Positions 17,285 through 24,278 of a stretch of DNA of 31,144 nt are shown piece after piece. The stretch covers positions 1 to 31,144 of IMG/VR virus record IMGVR_UViG_3300025669_000135; one strand, 5' to 3'. The notes below the pieces were generated by a model that was not told the origin of the DNA, did no database searches, and saw only the letters and a program-made list of their open reading frames with translations. Within the stretch, counting starts at the first letter, position 1. Each line of letters begins with the position of its first letter. The DNA comes from a virus. The translations under genes were made by a program, and so were the position numbers.

Positions 17285-17520
17285 TCTATCCTTCCTGTTT
17301 TTGGATTGAACTGCTTTCCTTCTTTTATTGGAATATGGGTAGACTCTATATCGTCAGACTCAAATATACCTCGTAGTATACTCGACTCTAAATTATCTTC
17401 TGGCTCACTACTTGTAATGACCTCATCAATGGTATCATGCTGGCTCTCTTTTTTTTCATTATTAACCAAGCCATTGATTAAAGATTCCACTAAAGGGTCT
17501 ACCATATTCGCTTCACTCAT
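17281..17520 (-). CDS. Small acidic, probably disordered protein after the sheath gene
   Basis: 79 residues, rich in Glu, Asp, Ser and Ile, with little predicted globular structure until a short helix at about 45-55. The C-terminus is KEGKQFNPKTGRIE, whose 'F.p.tG.i' ending resembles short docking tails. It lies 12 bases after the sheath gene and couples to the next gene by ATGA. The SD is only AAGGC. Function unknown. Confidence 0.5.
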   Translation of the reverse strand: MSEANMVDPLVESLINGLVNNEKKESQHDTIDEVITSSEPEDNLESSILRGIFESDDIESTHIPIKEGKQFNPKTGRIE

Positions 17521-17532
17521 TTTATCGTTGCC

Positions 17533-19092
17533 TTATGCATTCCTAGAAATTATTTCTTCAAAACTCGCTCCTGTTTTAGTAATTATTGTTCTAAGCTTGA
17601 TAAACTCTGCTGCCTTAACTGGTTTCAAGTAAATATCAACCCATAACTCATTACCATCCATTCTCTGTGCTGTATTGTTACTAGCGTCACATACTATTCT
17701 GTAATCATACAATCCTCTTCTTGATTTTATATCTCTCAAATAATTATCTACCATATCCGTAATTCTGAATCTAGTAAGCTCATCATTTGGTTCAAACACA
17801 AAATACTTAAGAGCTATCGTAATAGATTTTTCAAGTACTATTAATAATCTTCTTACAGCTACTCTATCTAATGCGGATGCTTTAGATTGTAGTGTCTTTT
17901 GTCCCCAAACTACTACACCTTCTCCAGTAAATGATTGTATTGGATTTATGCCTGCTTCATATAGAGTATCTCTCTCACCTGAAGTAAATACCTTAGATAC
18001 ACCTAGTACATTCAATACACCTCTATTCATACCAGCAGGTGCAAACCACGCCTCTGATACACTGTCTGTATATGCAAGTACTCCTGCAATAGCACCAGAT
18101 GTTGGAACTGTTGTTTCTTCTTTATCATTATACTGGTCATATATCTTTAATAATGGTGAATATAACGCTGCATAATTTGTGTTAGCATTTAAATCAGTTT
18201 CTCTGTAAGTAACCATGTCTGTAACAGATGTCTTATCAGAAGGCATATCCAGTATGGCTATACAATCTTTTCTAGCTTCTGCTACTGCAATCATCTTATT
18301 TTGTACTGCTGTTGACGAATATCCTGCATTTATCATTATGTTTATGTCAACTTCATCAGGATTACTAAATAAATCCCACCCTGTGTTAACTATCCCAGAA
18401 GTAGCTGCAACTCCGTCATCTCCTCCATCTAAAACTAATGCTGTTTCTTGCATTTTTGGTCTTGTAGTATCTGCAACATCCGTATTATCTACTACATAAA
18501 TATAACTTGATCTTAGATTAACCATATCTTCTATGTATTCTGATTTTCCAAAATCATCTTGTTGCTGTATTCTAGAAACTGTCCAAGACTCTACTTCTGT
18601 ACCAGAATAATAAACAGTTATAAGAAATGTTTCATCAACAATCATTGCTGCAGTTTCGGTTATTTTTATAGAAATATTATCATTATAATCCCCTGGACCA
18701 TATCCAAATATATCAAATAGAATTGTCTCTCCTGATATACTTCCTAATGTTCTAGTTGATACTCCTGCAGAGAATGCTTGATTTGTTCCTGCATCTCCCT
18801 CTATATGAACTCCACCATATAAAGCTCCATTTACTACTCTATCTACATACAATTTATTACCTTTTTCAAGATAACCTAAAGCACAATACTGACTATCATT
18901 ACCCTCTTCAACTTTTTCATTTAAACAAAATGTCTCTATAAATTGTTGATTAGACGTAATTAAAACTCTTTCATCAATTTTTCCCTTTTTAGCCTCTATT
19001 ATAATTGCTCCAATAGACGTTGCTACTGAAGGAACTATCTCAGAAAGATCCAACTCTTGACTAAATACACCTGGCGATAACATGAAACCCAT
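17533..19092 (-). CDS. Tail sheath protein
   Basis: A 519-residue contractile sheath subunit. N-terminus MLSPGVFSQELDLSEIVPSV (4-23) is the typical 'PGV...E.d.s..v..v.ts..a.vg' linker strand used to knit sheath subunits. The middle contains ALVLDGGDDG and VDINIMINAGYSS (about 250-262), as in sheath insertion domains. The C-terminal third has the family hallmarks: VAYTDSVSEAWFAPAG-like region (about 336-351), NPIQSFTGEGVVVWGQKTLQ (about 381-400) and RVAVRRLLIVLEKSITIALK (about 408-427). It ends with the conserved C-terminal strand. It is shorter than T4 gp18 (659) and near many environmental myovirus sheaths. A strong AAGGAGG precedes the ATG at 19092, fitting high expression. Confidence 0.93.
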   Translation of the reverse strand: MGFMLSPGVFSQELDLSEIVPSVATSIGAIIIEAKKGKIDERVLITSNQQFIETFCLNEKVEEGNDSQYCALGYLEKGNKLYVDRVVNGALYGGVHIEGDAGTNQAFSAGVSTRTLGSISGETILFDIFGYGPGDYNDNISIKITETAAMIVDETFLITVYYSGTEVESWTVSRIQQQDDFGKSEYIEDMVNLRSSYIYVVDNTDVADTTRPKMQETALVLDGGDDGVAATSGIVNTGWDLFSNPDEVDINIMINAGYSSTAVQNKMIAVAEARKDCIAILDMPSDKTSVTDMVTYRETDLNANTNYAALYSPLLKIYDQYNDKEETTVPTSGAIAGVLAYTDSVSEAWFAPAGMNRGVLNVLGVSKVFTSGERDTLYEAGINPIQSFTGEGVVVWGQKTLQSKASALDRVAVRRLLIVLEKSITIALKYFVFEPNDELTRFRITDMVDNYLRDIKSRRGLYDYRIVCDASNNTAQRMDGNELWVDIYLKPVKAAEFIKLRTIITKTGASFEEIISRNA

Positions 19093-19104
19093 AATACTTC
19101 CTCC

Positions 19105-19284
19105 TTAATCCTCGTTTAACATTTCTTTAATTCTAATATTACTTTCTCTTAACTCATTTATATTACTTATCTCTAAAGGTTTACTAAATCTTTTCTTCTC
19201 ACCTTTTTTAACAACTGTTACATTAGATCCATTTAGAGAAATATCATGATTAGATTTATTTTCAATTTCTACTATTTTATTCAT
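19105..19284 (-). CDS. Small unknown protein (59 residues) upstream of sheath
   Basis: This short ORF fills what would otherwise be a 190-base gap. It starts MNKIVEIENKSNHDISLNGS, continues with VTVVKKGEKKRF and ends in a charged helix to MLNED. The ATG (complement of 19282-19284) overlaps the TAA of the preceding gene as TAATG, and the sheath SD follows its stop. Strand-rich N-terminus and helical C-terminus, no Cys. The tidy coupling and clean frame argue that it is real. Position suggests a small neck, tail-terminator or sheath-associated role, but no family is recognised. Confidence 0.6.
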   Translation of the reverse strand: MNKIVEIENKSNHDISLNGSNVTVVKKGEKKRFSKPLEISNINELRESNIRIKEMLNED

Positions 19285-19898
19285 TAAGCGTCTTCTCCCT
19301 CTTCAATTGTAAAATATTTTAATTGGTCTTGTTCTCCACTAGCTGCCCAATCATATGCATTAATAATAACCTTTTTAATTGATGGTATTGTCATACTTTC
19401 TACTGCCATACTCTCTACCATAAAACTAATTCTAAAATGGTATAATAATCCTATGTCATATTGTCTTGATAATGGAGACATATCATCACAACTTTCAAAC
19501 TTTACTAGAAAATTCCATTCATAATCTGAATCTATTCCTATATCACTTTCTTTATAATTTAAATTAGGTTCATTATATTTCCACAGAAACCATATTCTTT
19601 GAAATTCATTAGCTTCTCTTTTTAAATGTGTATAAAAATGAGCCTCATATGTAGAATCCACTGGTGCTGCTTTTAATCCATCATATGAATTATGCTTAGA
19701 ACTATGGATACCTTTTAAAATACCTTGCTGACCTACTACTGTCTTAGCTCTTCCAGGTGCTTCTTTATCTAGCATTCTATAATATGCTAGAAATGGAAAC
19801 TGAGAAGTACCTCCTTGCTTGCATTGCTCTGCTCTAGCTCTTAATGCTATATCTGGATGCTCATATAAAATATCACTAGCAGATATTAAATTAGCCAT
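19284..19898 (-). CDS. Neck or tail-terminator-type structural protein
   Basis: 204 residues from the first ATG. The protein has YEAHFYTHLKREANEFQRIW (about 84-103), FLWKYNEPN, then WNFLVKFESCDDMSPLSRQY and LYHFRISFMVESMAVESMTI, an alternating strand pattern like tail terminators or head-tail completion proteins, which sit just upstream of sheath genes. No family can be named firmly. The ATG at 19898 has no SD. A perfect AGGAGG at 19955-19960 instead sits eight bases before an in-frame ATT (19944-19946), and the 16 codons between are open (LETVDRFIKLKLTTK...). The true start may thus be this ATT, giving 220 residues. The gene overlaps the 59-residue gene by TAATG. Confidence 0.65.
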   Translation of the reverse strand: MANLISASDILYEHPDIALRARAEQCKQGGTSQFPFLAYYRMLDKEAPGRAKTVVGQQGILKGIHSSKHNSYDGLKAAPVDSTYEAHFYTHLKREANEFQRIWFLWKYNEPNLNYKESDIGIDSDYEWNFLVKFESCDDMSPLSRQYDIGLLYHFRISFMVESMAVESMTIPSIKKVIINAYDWAASGEQDQLKYFTIEEGEDA

Positions 19899-19954
19899 CT
19901 TTGTAGTTAATTTAAGTTTAATAAAACGATCTACTGTTTCTAAAATTGTTCTAT

Positions 19955-19960
19955 CCTCCT
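19955..19960 (-). promoter_or_regulatory. Strong SD pointing to an ATT start
   Basis: AGGAGG on the minus strand partly overlaps the TAG stop of the upstream gene. The next in-frame candidate start at usual spacing is ATT at 19944-19946. No ATG, GTG or TTG lies within the usable distance in that frame, and the annotated ATG is 57 bases away. Confidence 0.45.
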
Positions 19961-20306
19961 AGTCTATCTCTAAGTCTTTATAATGAACTTTGTATAATCT
20001 CTTCTCTACACTTTCAGATAATTCAACTACTCCTTTTAAAGAACCAAATACTTCCTTGATAAAAGCTTCATCATCCCCTAAGTCAATTACAACATCATCA
20101 ACTGTTAATTTATATCCCTCTTTCGTAGGTTCTATTATTGCTTTCTTTTTCTTTTTTTTCTTTACTCCTTGTTCTCCCTCAGATGGTTCTGATGGTACTC
20201 TACCCTTTATCTGAGCTATATCAGATGATTCAGTATCTTCTCTTAATTGAACTTCATCTTCTATATCATTTTTTGTTAGATCCTTTAGAATCTTACTATA
20301 ATCCAT
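19959..20306 (-). CDS. Lysine-rich small protein with possible -1 frameshift site
   Basis: A 115-residue protein in two parts. Residues 1-60 are charged and probably disordered, ending in a run of seven lysines (about 49-55). Residues ~60-115 look globular: KLTVDDVVIDLGDDEAFIKE followed by a helix and KRLYKVHYKDLEID. The Lys run is encoded by A-rich DNA holding A_AAA_AAG in the correct phase with an upstream AAGGAG, like E. coli dnaX. A -1 shift would yield a product of about 65 residues lacking the C-terminal part. AGGAGAGG precedes the ATG at 20306. It ends with TAG. Its role near the neck/sheath genes is unknown. Confidence 0.6.
   Translation of the reverse strand: MDYSKILKDLTKNDIEDEVQLREDTESSDIAQIKGRVPSEPSEGEQGVKKKKKKKAIIEPTKEGYKLTVDDVVIDLGDDEAFIKEVFGSLKGVVELSESVEKRLYKVHYKDLEID
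20151..20170 (-). other. Candidate -1 frameshift signal (SD plus A6G heptamer)
   Basis: On the minus strand AAGGAG (20165-20170) is followed seven bases later by AAAAAAG (20151-20157), with the heptamer in X_XXY_YYZ phase. The -1 frame stops at the TAA at 20110-20112 after 13 codons. I saw no clear downstream hairpin. Confidence 0.35.
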
Positions 20307-20443
20307 ATTATCCTCTCCTAATTATATTGGTTAAACTATGCTGTTTGCATCCGTTTTAATGAGTCACATCTATTCATTAGAATGACTTTGATTCTAAACA
20401 GGTAGCTTAGTACCTACTGTTAATTTAATGCTCATCTAAATGG
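20307..20443. other. 137-base non-coding gap with two small hairpins
   Basis: This is the longest apparent intergenic gap. Minus-strand features: a 7-bp perfect stem TTAGAAT/ATTCTAA with a 7-base loop (about 20377-20397), and AGGTA/TACCT with a 6-base loop (about 20400-20415). Neither is followed by a U-run, so they are not classic terminators. Two 13-codon ORFs exist, without SDs. A TATAAT occurs just before the SD of the next gene but is too close to serve that gene well as a -10. It may be a regulatory or processing site or decayed DNA. Confidence 0.35.
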
Positions 20444-20908
20444 CTAATTTAAGCTTTTTCTACGAGGTGCTATTACAAAGTGTTGAATTACCTCTTCTCC
20501 AGCATGAGTTCCTATTACTCTTTGGTCTGTAATATCAAATTGAGTAGTTTGAATATCTCTTGGAGTTGTATATAATACACGTATATCAAACCAAGAACCT
20601 CGTACTGCGTTAACTTCTGCCTTAAAATAAGCTAGTATAGGCAAACTATCTTCCAGATATATTCCTAAATTAACTACTTTCTTTATGCTAGGTGTCCAAT
20701 CTATATATACTTTTGTTTCTATTGGTTCTTCATAGCTAAGTACAGGAGATTCTTTGTATATATCAGCATCAGCAACAGTTAAATCTTTAGGTATATATAA
20801 TTGACAAGGTAATCCTACTTGCTCTACAAGCATAGCTAATGTACTTCTGGTAGCTAATACTATTTCATGAGGAAATTGATTTACATGTCTTGCTACATCG
20901 TCACTCAT
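20444..20908 (-). CDS. Neck-type structural protein (tentative)
   Basis: 154 residues. A helical N-terminus (about 1-32, HVNQFPHEIVLATRSTLAML) is followed by beta-rich sequence: LPCQLYIPKDL, KVYIDWTPSIKKVVNLGIYL (about 67-86) and a C-terminal GEEVIQHFVIAPRRKSLN (about 137-154). A helix followed by a small barrel with a DWTP/strand pattern fits the general shape of neck or head-closure proteins, and it lies in the gene block before the sheath. I do not recognise a specific family. The ATG at 20908 overlaps the upstream stop as ATGA with AAGGA before it. It ends with TAG before the longest gap of the window. Confidence 0.5.
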   Translation of the reverse strand: MSDDVARHVNQFPHEIVLATRSTLAMLVEQVGLPCQLYIPKDLTVADADIYKESPVLSYEEPIETKVYIDWTPSIKKVVNLGIYLEDSLPILAYFKAEVNAVRGSWFDIRVLYTTPRDIQTTQFDITDQRVIGTHAGEEVIQHFVIAPRRKSLN

Positions 20909-21270
20909 TTAGGATATTCCTTACATAATTCTAAATATTCTGTTGGTGTATACTTTTTACCAACAACATAATCTATATTTTCTAAATCTTCCTCAGACAC
21001 ATCATCTTCCTTAAATTGATATAATGTTTTGTCTATTACTGTTCCATCATCTAATTCTAGCCATGTATGTGTAGGTCTTCCAGCTCTATCATATAATCGT
21101 ACCCATCCTTCTATTACTTTGAAATCAGAAATATCATTCGCTAAAAAAGCTTTTGTTACTTCTTCACTAGCTTTCATACACGTACCAGCGTCTGTAACAT
21201 GTATATCTTTAACTGCTTCTTCTGCTACTTTATCATAATCATACATGCTTTCAATTATTTTAGTTAACAT
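20905..21270 (-). CDS. Papain/transglutaminase-fold-like mini-protein
   Basis: 121 residues with an ordered Cys, His, Asp pattern: GTCMKASEEVTKAF with Cys31 at a helix start, then EGWVRLYDRAGRPTHTWLEL with His68, and DGTVIDKTLYQF with Asp80 and Gln85. The order C...H.W.e...g..iD.T..qf is typical of transglutaminase/papain-like folds, where Cys-His-Asp form the triad. It could be a cysteine peptidase, an amidase or an inactive structural relative. Size is small for the fold, so it is a minimal version. It is coupled on both sides (TAATG and ATGA) within neck genes. Motif placement is seen; activity is inference. Confidence 0.5.
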   Translation of the reverse strand: MLTKIIESMYDYDKVAEEAVKDIHVTDAGTCMKASEEVTKAFLANDISDFKVIEGWVRLYDRAGRPTHTWLELDDGTVIDKTLYQFKEDDVSEEDLENIDYVVGKKYTPTEYLELCKEYPK

Positions 21271-21572
21271 TATATTCCGTAATCTCCACCATGTCTATCC
21301 GCTAGCTCTCCTATCTTTCCCTTATTCCAATTCTTTATCTGGCTGAAATATCCTACAATTCTTGACATCTTTTTTAAAACCTCAACTTCTCCACCATGTA
21401 ACACTCTTGCTAAATCAACCCACTTCTGTTTACATACGGCTTTAAATGAACATTCATACGATTCTTTTAATTTTGAATTATTAACTACAAAACAATCTTT
21501 CTTATTGTCAAAACTAGATATAGAAAGGTCTTTATCTTTATCTATATTTTCTGCAAAATCTGCTATTATCAT
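21270..21572 (-). CDS. Mini-protein ending in an NrdD-like glycyl-radical tail
   Basis: A 100-residue protein whose last 30 residues read MSRIVGYFSQIKNWNKGKIG... and ELADRHGGDY. This matches, from memory, the C-terminus of class III (anaerobic) ribonucleotide reductase NrdD, 'tRv.GY...v..WN.gK..El.dR'. There the Gly of the R-V-x-G-Y motif carries the radical; here it would be Gly74. NrdD proper has about 600-700 residues, so the catalytic barrel is absent. Residues 1-60 contain Cys27, Cys41 and Cys47 but not the two CxxC pairs usual before this tail. It could be a spare radical domain (as GrcA is for pyruvate formate-lyase) or a reused fold. AAAGG precedes the ATG at 21572. Confidence 0.5.
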   Translation of the reverse strand: MIIADFAENIDKDKDLSISSFDNKKDCFVVNNSKLKESYECSFKAVCKQKWVDLARVLHGGEVEVLKKMSRIVGYFSQIKNWNKGKIGELADRHGGDYGI

Positions 21573-21868
21573 TTTTTAACCTTTATTTCACTGAATTTCA
21601 ACAAGTCAATACCTAACTTTCTAGCTGTACTTTGATTTAAAATAACCATATCACACCAGACTGTTCCTCTCCTAAATATTTCCCAGCACCATCTTAATCT
21701 TTCTTTCCAACCTAGTATTCCGCTACTGTCAAAACCTAACTTAAAAAACGCTACATCTATATATTGTGTTCCTATACTATCCGTAGAAGTCTTATCTTCA
21801 TAATCATGGCTAATAGTAATATTACCAGAAGCACAATCACAGTAATAACTTTTCTTCCAAATTTTCAT
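21569..21868 (-). CDS. Small unknown protein
   Basis: 99 residues, starting MKIWKKSYYCDCASGNITIS with Cys10 and Cys12. The centre is aromatic and basic, LGWKERLRWCWEIFRRGTVW (about 52-71), and is followed by CDMVILNQSTARKLGIDLLK. The strand-helix-strand ending in 'dmviLn...a..L...L' is a pattern I associate with small uncharacterised phage proteins. AGGGG precedes the ATG at 21868, which overlaps the stop of the homing endonuclease gene as ATGA. It overlaps the next gene as well. Function unknown. Confidence 0.55.
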   Translation of the reverse strand: MKIWKKSYYCDCASGNITISHDYEDKTSTDSIGTQYIDVAFFKLGFDSSGILGWKERLRWCWEIFRRGTVWCDMVILNQSTARKLGIDLLKFSEIKVKK

Positions 21869-22794
21869 GTGTGTGATACCCCTGTTACAAAATTAGCGAT
21901 TCTATTCTGTAACTCTTCTATATTAGACAACTCATGCTCCCAAATTATAAGACAATCCCAATTATTTTTCTTATATATGTCTAACTTTAGTTTATCTTTT
22001 TGTCTTATGCTTTCTACCGACACTCCTCCATTTATTTCTGTTATACCGTTCAGTTTACAAAATTCTTTATTGGCATGCCAATAATCTCCTTGATGTTCAA
22101 TAATCTTTTTGTCTTTTAGATTTACTATATCTGGCTTCTTATTTTCTAATGTTAGATATTCTCCTTTTATATTTAATAACCAACTACCTGGAGATAGCTT
22201 GTCTACCATATTGAATAATAATTTCTCTGGTCCATTTGGTTCTTTGGTAATACCAGCCGCCATAGCCTTTAATTGATTATTTCTATACTCTGGATCCTCC
22301 CACAATTTTTTAGAATTGTCACTTTTTACTTCTTGAGTTATATTTTTTAAATTATGTCCATGAATATACTGTTTGTCCGATGTTACTTTGCATATAAATG
22401 TTTTATTACAACCACATAGACATGTTCGGGTCTCTCTTGGAATTGTATTACTTTTAGCTCTCTTATCTATTGTTTCTTGAGACCATTTAATATCCTTAGT
22501 ATGATGATGAGATAAAAATCTTTGATCTGAAGTTACTTTACATATGAACGTTCCTCCACATCCACATTCACATACTCTTGTTTCTATTAAAATTCGTCTA
22601 CTATATCCCTGCTTAGCTACTCTTTTATCTGTTTTAGCGGTTAATCCTTTATTCCAAGACGTACCTCCTTTTTTATTTTTATTCCAAGCTACTTGAACAC
22701 CTTTCTTATCCTTATTCCAAGGAGTACATCCTTTCTTAGATTCACTGTTTATTTTGTTACACTTAGCTGTCCTAATATATACACCTTTTGGCAT
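21865..22794 (-). CDS. Homing endonuclease with zinc motifs and Vsr-like nuclease domain
   Basis: 309 residues. Residues 1-65 contain three W-N-K-x-K/L repeats (TPWNKD, VAWNKN, TSWNKG) resembling NUMOD3-type DNA-binding modules of homing endonucleases. Residues 75-98 and 125-148 are two copies of a C-x-C-G-C ... TFICKVTSD ... H motif, probable zinc ribbons. The C-terminal ~120 residues look like a PD-(D/E)XK/Vsr fold: GPEKLLFNMVDKL, KKPDIVNL (Pro221-Asp222), IIEHQGDYWH (231-240), SVESIRQKDKLKLD and a final LIIWEHEL. This matches the free-standing EDxHD/Vsr-like homing nucleases of phages. It has its own AAGGA SD and couples to the next gene by ATGA, so it is well settled in the late operon. 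Target site unknown. Confidence 0.75.
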   Translation of the reverse strand: MPKGVYIRTAKCNKINSESKKGCTPWNKDKKGVQVAWNKNKKGGTSWNKGLTAKTDKRVAKQGYSRRILIETRVCECGCGGTFICKVTSDQRFLSHHHTKDIKWSQETIDKRAKSNTIPRETRTCLCGCNKTFICKVTSDKQYIHGHNLKNITQEVKSDNSKKLWEDPEYRNNQLKAMAAGITKEPNGPEKLLFNMVDKLSPGSWLLNIKGEYLTLENKKPDIVNLKDKKIIEHQGDYWHANKEFCKLNGITEINGGVSVESIRQKDKLKLDIYKKNNWDCLIIWEHELSNIEELQNRIANFVTGVSHT

Positions 22795-22809
22795 TACCTA
22801 TATTCCTTT

Positions 22810-23337
22810 TTATGTTCTTGATATACCTGTTTTGTCAGCTTGCAACATTGCTGATGCCAACTCATTCCTATAAAAAGGTAGTATTTGAAGTGCTCTAATA
22901 AGATGCTTACAACCTACTCCCTGCTTTCTAGGATTTCTTATCTTTGGTGACCTTGGTTCTTTTCTACCCCACTTTGCACCCTCTTTAGATAATAAATAAG
23001 CACCACCCCAATACAAATTTGCTGGACAATTACAATCTACACTTATATCTCCTTTTAAAATAGCGTCTGCTCTTTGATTATAGTTTAAGCTAGTGTCATT
23101 TCTATATTTTTGATAGTCTAATAATTTTATATGTTGAATATATTTCTTTCCGTTCTTAGAATAGAATTCAGAAGGAGTTTCAAATACAAATGTACCTTCT
23201 CTTTCATGGAATCTTTTTAATTTAGTTCCACTTAACCTTTTTGCTCTATCTCTAGGTTGTGTCTTAAGAGTACTTACAGGTTCCTTAGATTTTCTTAATA
23301 GATCCTTATTTGTTAATTCAAAAATTCTTTTCAACAC
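22810..23337 (-). CDS. SWIM-type zinc-finger protein
   Basis: 175 residues. The N-terminal 50 are strongly basic. Residues 100-145 hold a SWIM-like signature: DCNCPANLYWGG (Cys102, Cys104), a 38-residue spacer with Lys/Arg/Pro, and GVGCKHL (Cys143, His145), i.e. CxC...CxH. SWIM fingers bind DNA or proteins. A long basic insertion between the two halves is unusual but typical of phage versions I recall. The start is GTG at 23337, overlapping the TAG of the sugar dehydrogenase gene (TAGTG) with GAGG upstream. Whether it belongs with the virion genes or the sugar cassette is unclear. Confidence 0.6.
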   Translation of the reverse strand: MLKRIFELTNKDLLRKSKEPVSTLKTQPRDRAKRLSGTKLKRFHEREGTFVFETPSEFYSKNGKKYIQHIKLLDYQKYRNDTSLNYNQRADAILKGDISVDCNCPANLYWGGAYLLSKEGAKWGRKEPRSPKIRNPRKQGVGCKHLIRALQILPFYRNELASAMLQADKTGISRT

Positions 23338-24278
23338 TATATATTTACCTCTGTTCCATTTAGTTTAAGTGACAATTGAATAGCTCCTAATACATTTACA
23401 CAATCTATTCCTCTTTCAAGAGCCCATATATCTATAACACCATCCTCTATAGCATCAATAAATTCAAAACACTCTCTTACTAATGCATTATTAGGCTCTA
23501 CATCAACAACTCCACCATGCTGTAATACGATAGGAGATATTGTGTTAGTGTCATCAAACATTAATGAGTTTTTACTTCCTATAATATCTATTGTTCTTAT
23601 TTTTCTAGGATATAACCAGCCACAATGTATCTTTACAATTACTCTATTAGGGTAAGTTAGCTGGATAAAACAGACATCCTCTACTTTTTTTGATACATAA
23701 TTCATACCTTTTGCAGATACGCTTACAGGAATATCATCAAATATATAATTAAATATGGAAACTTCATGCAATGCTAGATCCCAGGATGCTCCTACATCTT
23801 TTCTTACTGGACCATCATTTGTTCTTTGAGAATAAGCATAATAAATATCGCCTAATTTCTTAGCTCTTATAATGTCTTTAATCTCAGCTATTGAATTGCT
23901 ATATTCAAAGATCTGCCCAACCATTAATACTTTACGTTCATACTTTGCTCTTTCTCTTAACTCTTTTGCTTCTTCTAAATTAGTTGTAAGAGGTTTTTCT
24001 ACTAATACATGTTTGTTATAAGCTAGTGCTGTCTTACATAGTTCAAAATGAGTAGTAGCAGGAGTAGCTATTATTACCGCTTCTATGCTAGTATCATACC
24101 AAATATGGTCTAAATTAGTAGTTGTTTCAATATCTAAATCAGGAAATTTCTCTCTAACAATATCTAATTTATTAGTGTCCCTATCACAGACTACTTCTAT
24201 ACTAGATCCTTCTATTTCATTAACTGTTTTAATATAGTTTGGACCCCAATAACCACAACCTATTAAACCAAGCTTCAT
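23337..24278 (-). CDS. Gfo/Idh/MocA sugar dehydrogenase, WbpB/WlbA-like
   Basis: 313 residues, the usual length for WbpB/WlbA (about 316). Rossmann signature GLIGCGYWG (4-12), nucleotide-specifying Asp32 after the second strand, ATPATTHFEL (71-80), and the family hallmark VEKPLTT with Glu94-Lys95-Pro96. The active-site helix ASWDLALHEVSIFNY (164-178) places His171 where these enzymes bind substrate, after a GPVRKDVG loop. WbpB/WlbA oxidises C3 of UDP-N-acetylglucosaminuronic acid with NAD, giving the 3-keto sugar. The aminotransferase and acetyltransferase that use this product are encoded directly upstream. TAATG coupling to the acetyltransferase. Exact substrate is inferred from the three-gene set. 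Confidence 0.82.
   Translation of the reverse strand: MKLGLIGCGYWGPNYIKTVNEIEGSSIEVVCDRDTNKLDIVREKFPDLDIETTTNLDHIWYDTSIEAVIIATPATTHFELCKTALAYNKHVLVEKPLTTNLEEAKELRERAKYERKVLMVGQIFEYSNSIAEIKDIIRAKKLGDIYYAYSQRTNDGPVRKDVGASWDLALHEVSIFNYIFDDIPVSVSAKGMNYVSKKVEDVCFIQLTYPNRVIVKIHCGWLYPRKIRTIDIIGSKNSLMFDDTNTISPIVLQHGGVVDVEPNNALVRECFEFIDAIEDGVIDIWALERGIDCVNVLGAIQLSLKLNGTEVNI

Noticed and set aside
20307-20330. TATAAT as a promoter for the lysine-rich gene
   Set aside because: A transcript starting there would begin within the SD of the gene, and no matching -35 is visible at normal spacing.
20377-20415. Rho-independent terminator in the longest gap
   Set aside because: The two stems are short and AT-rich or weak, and no U-run follows on either strand.
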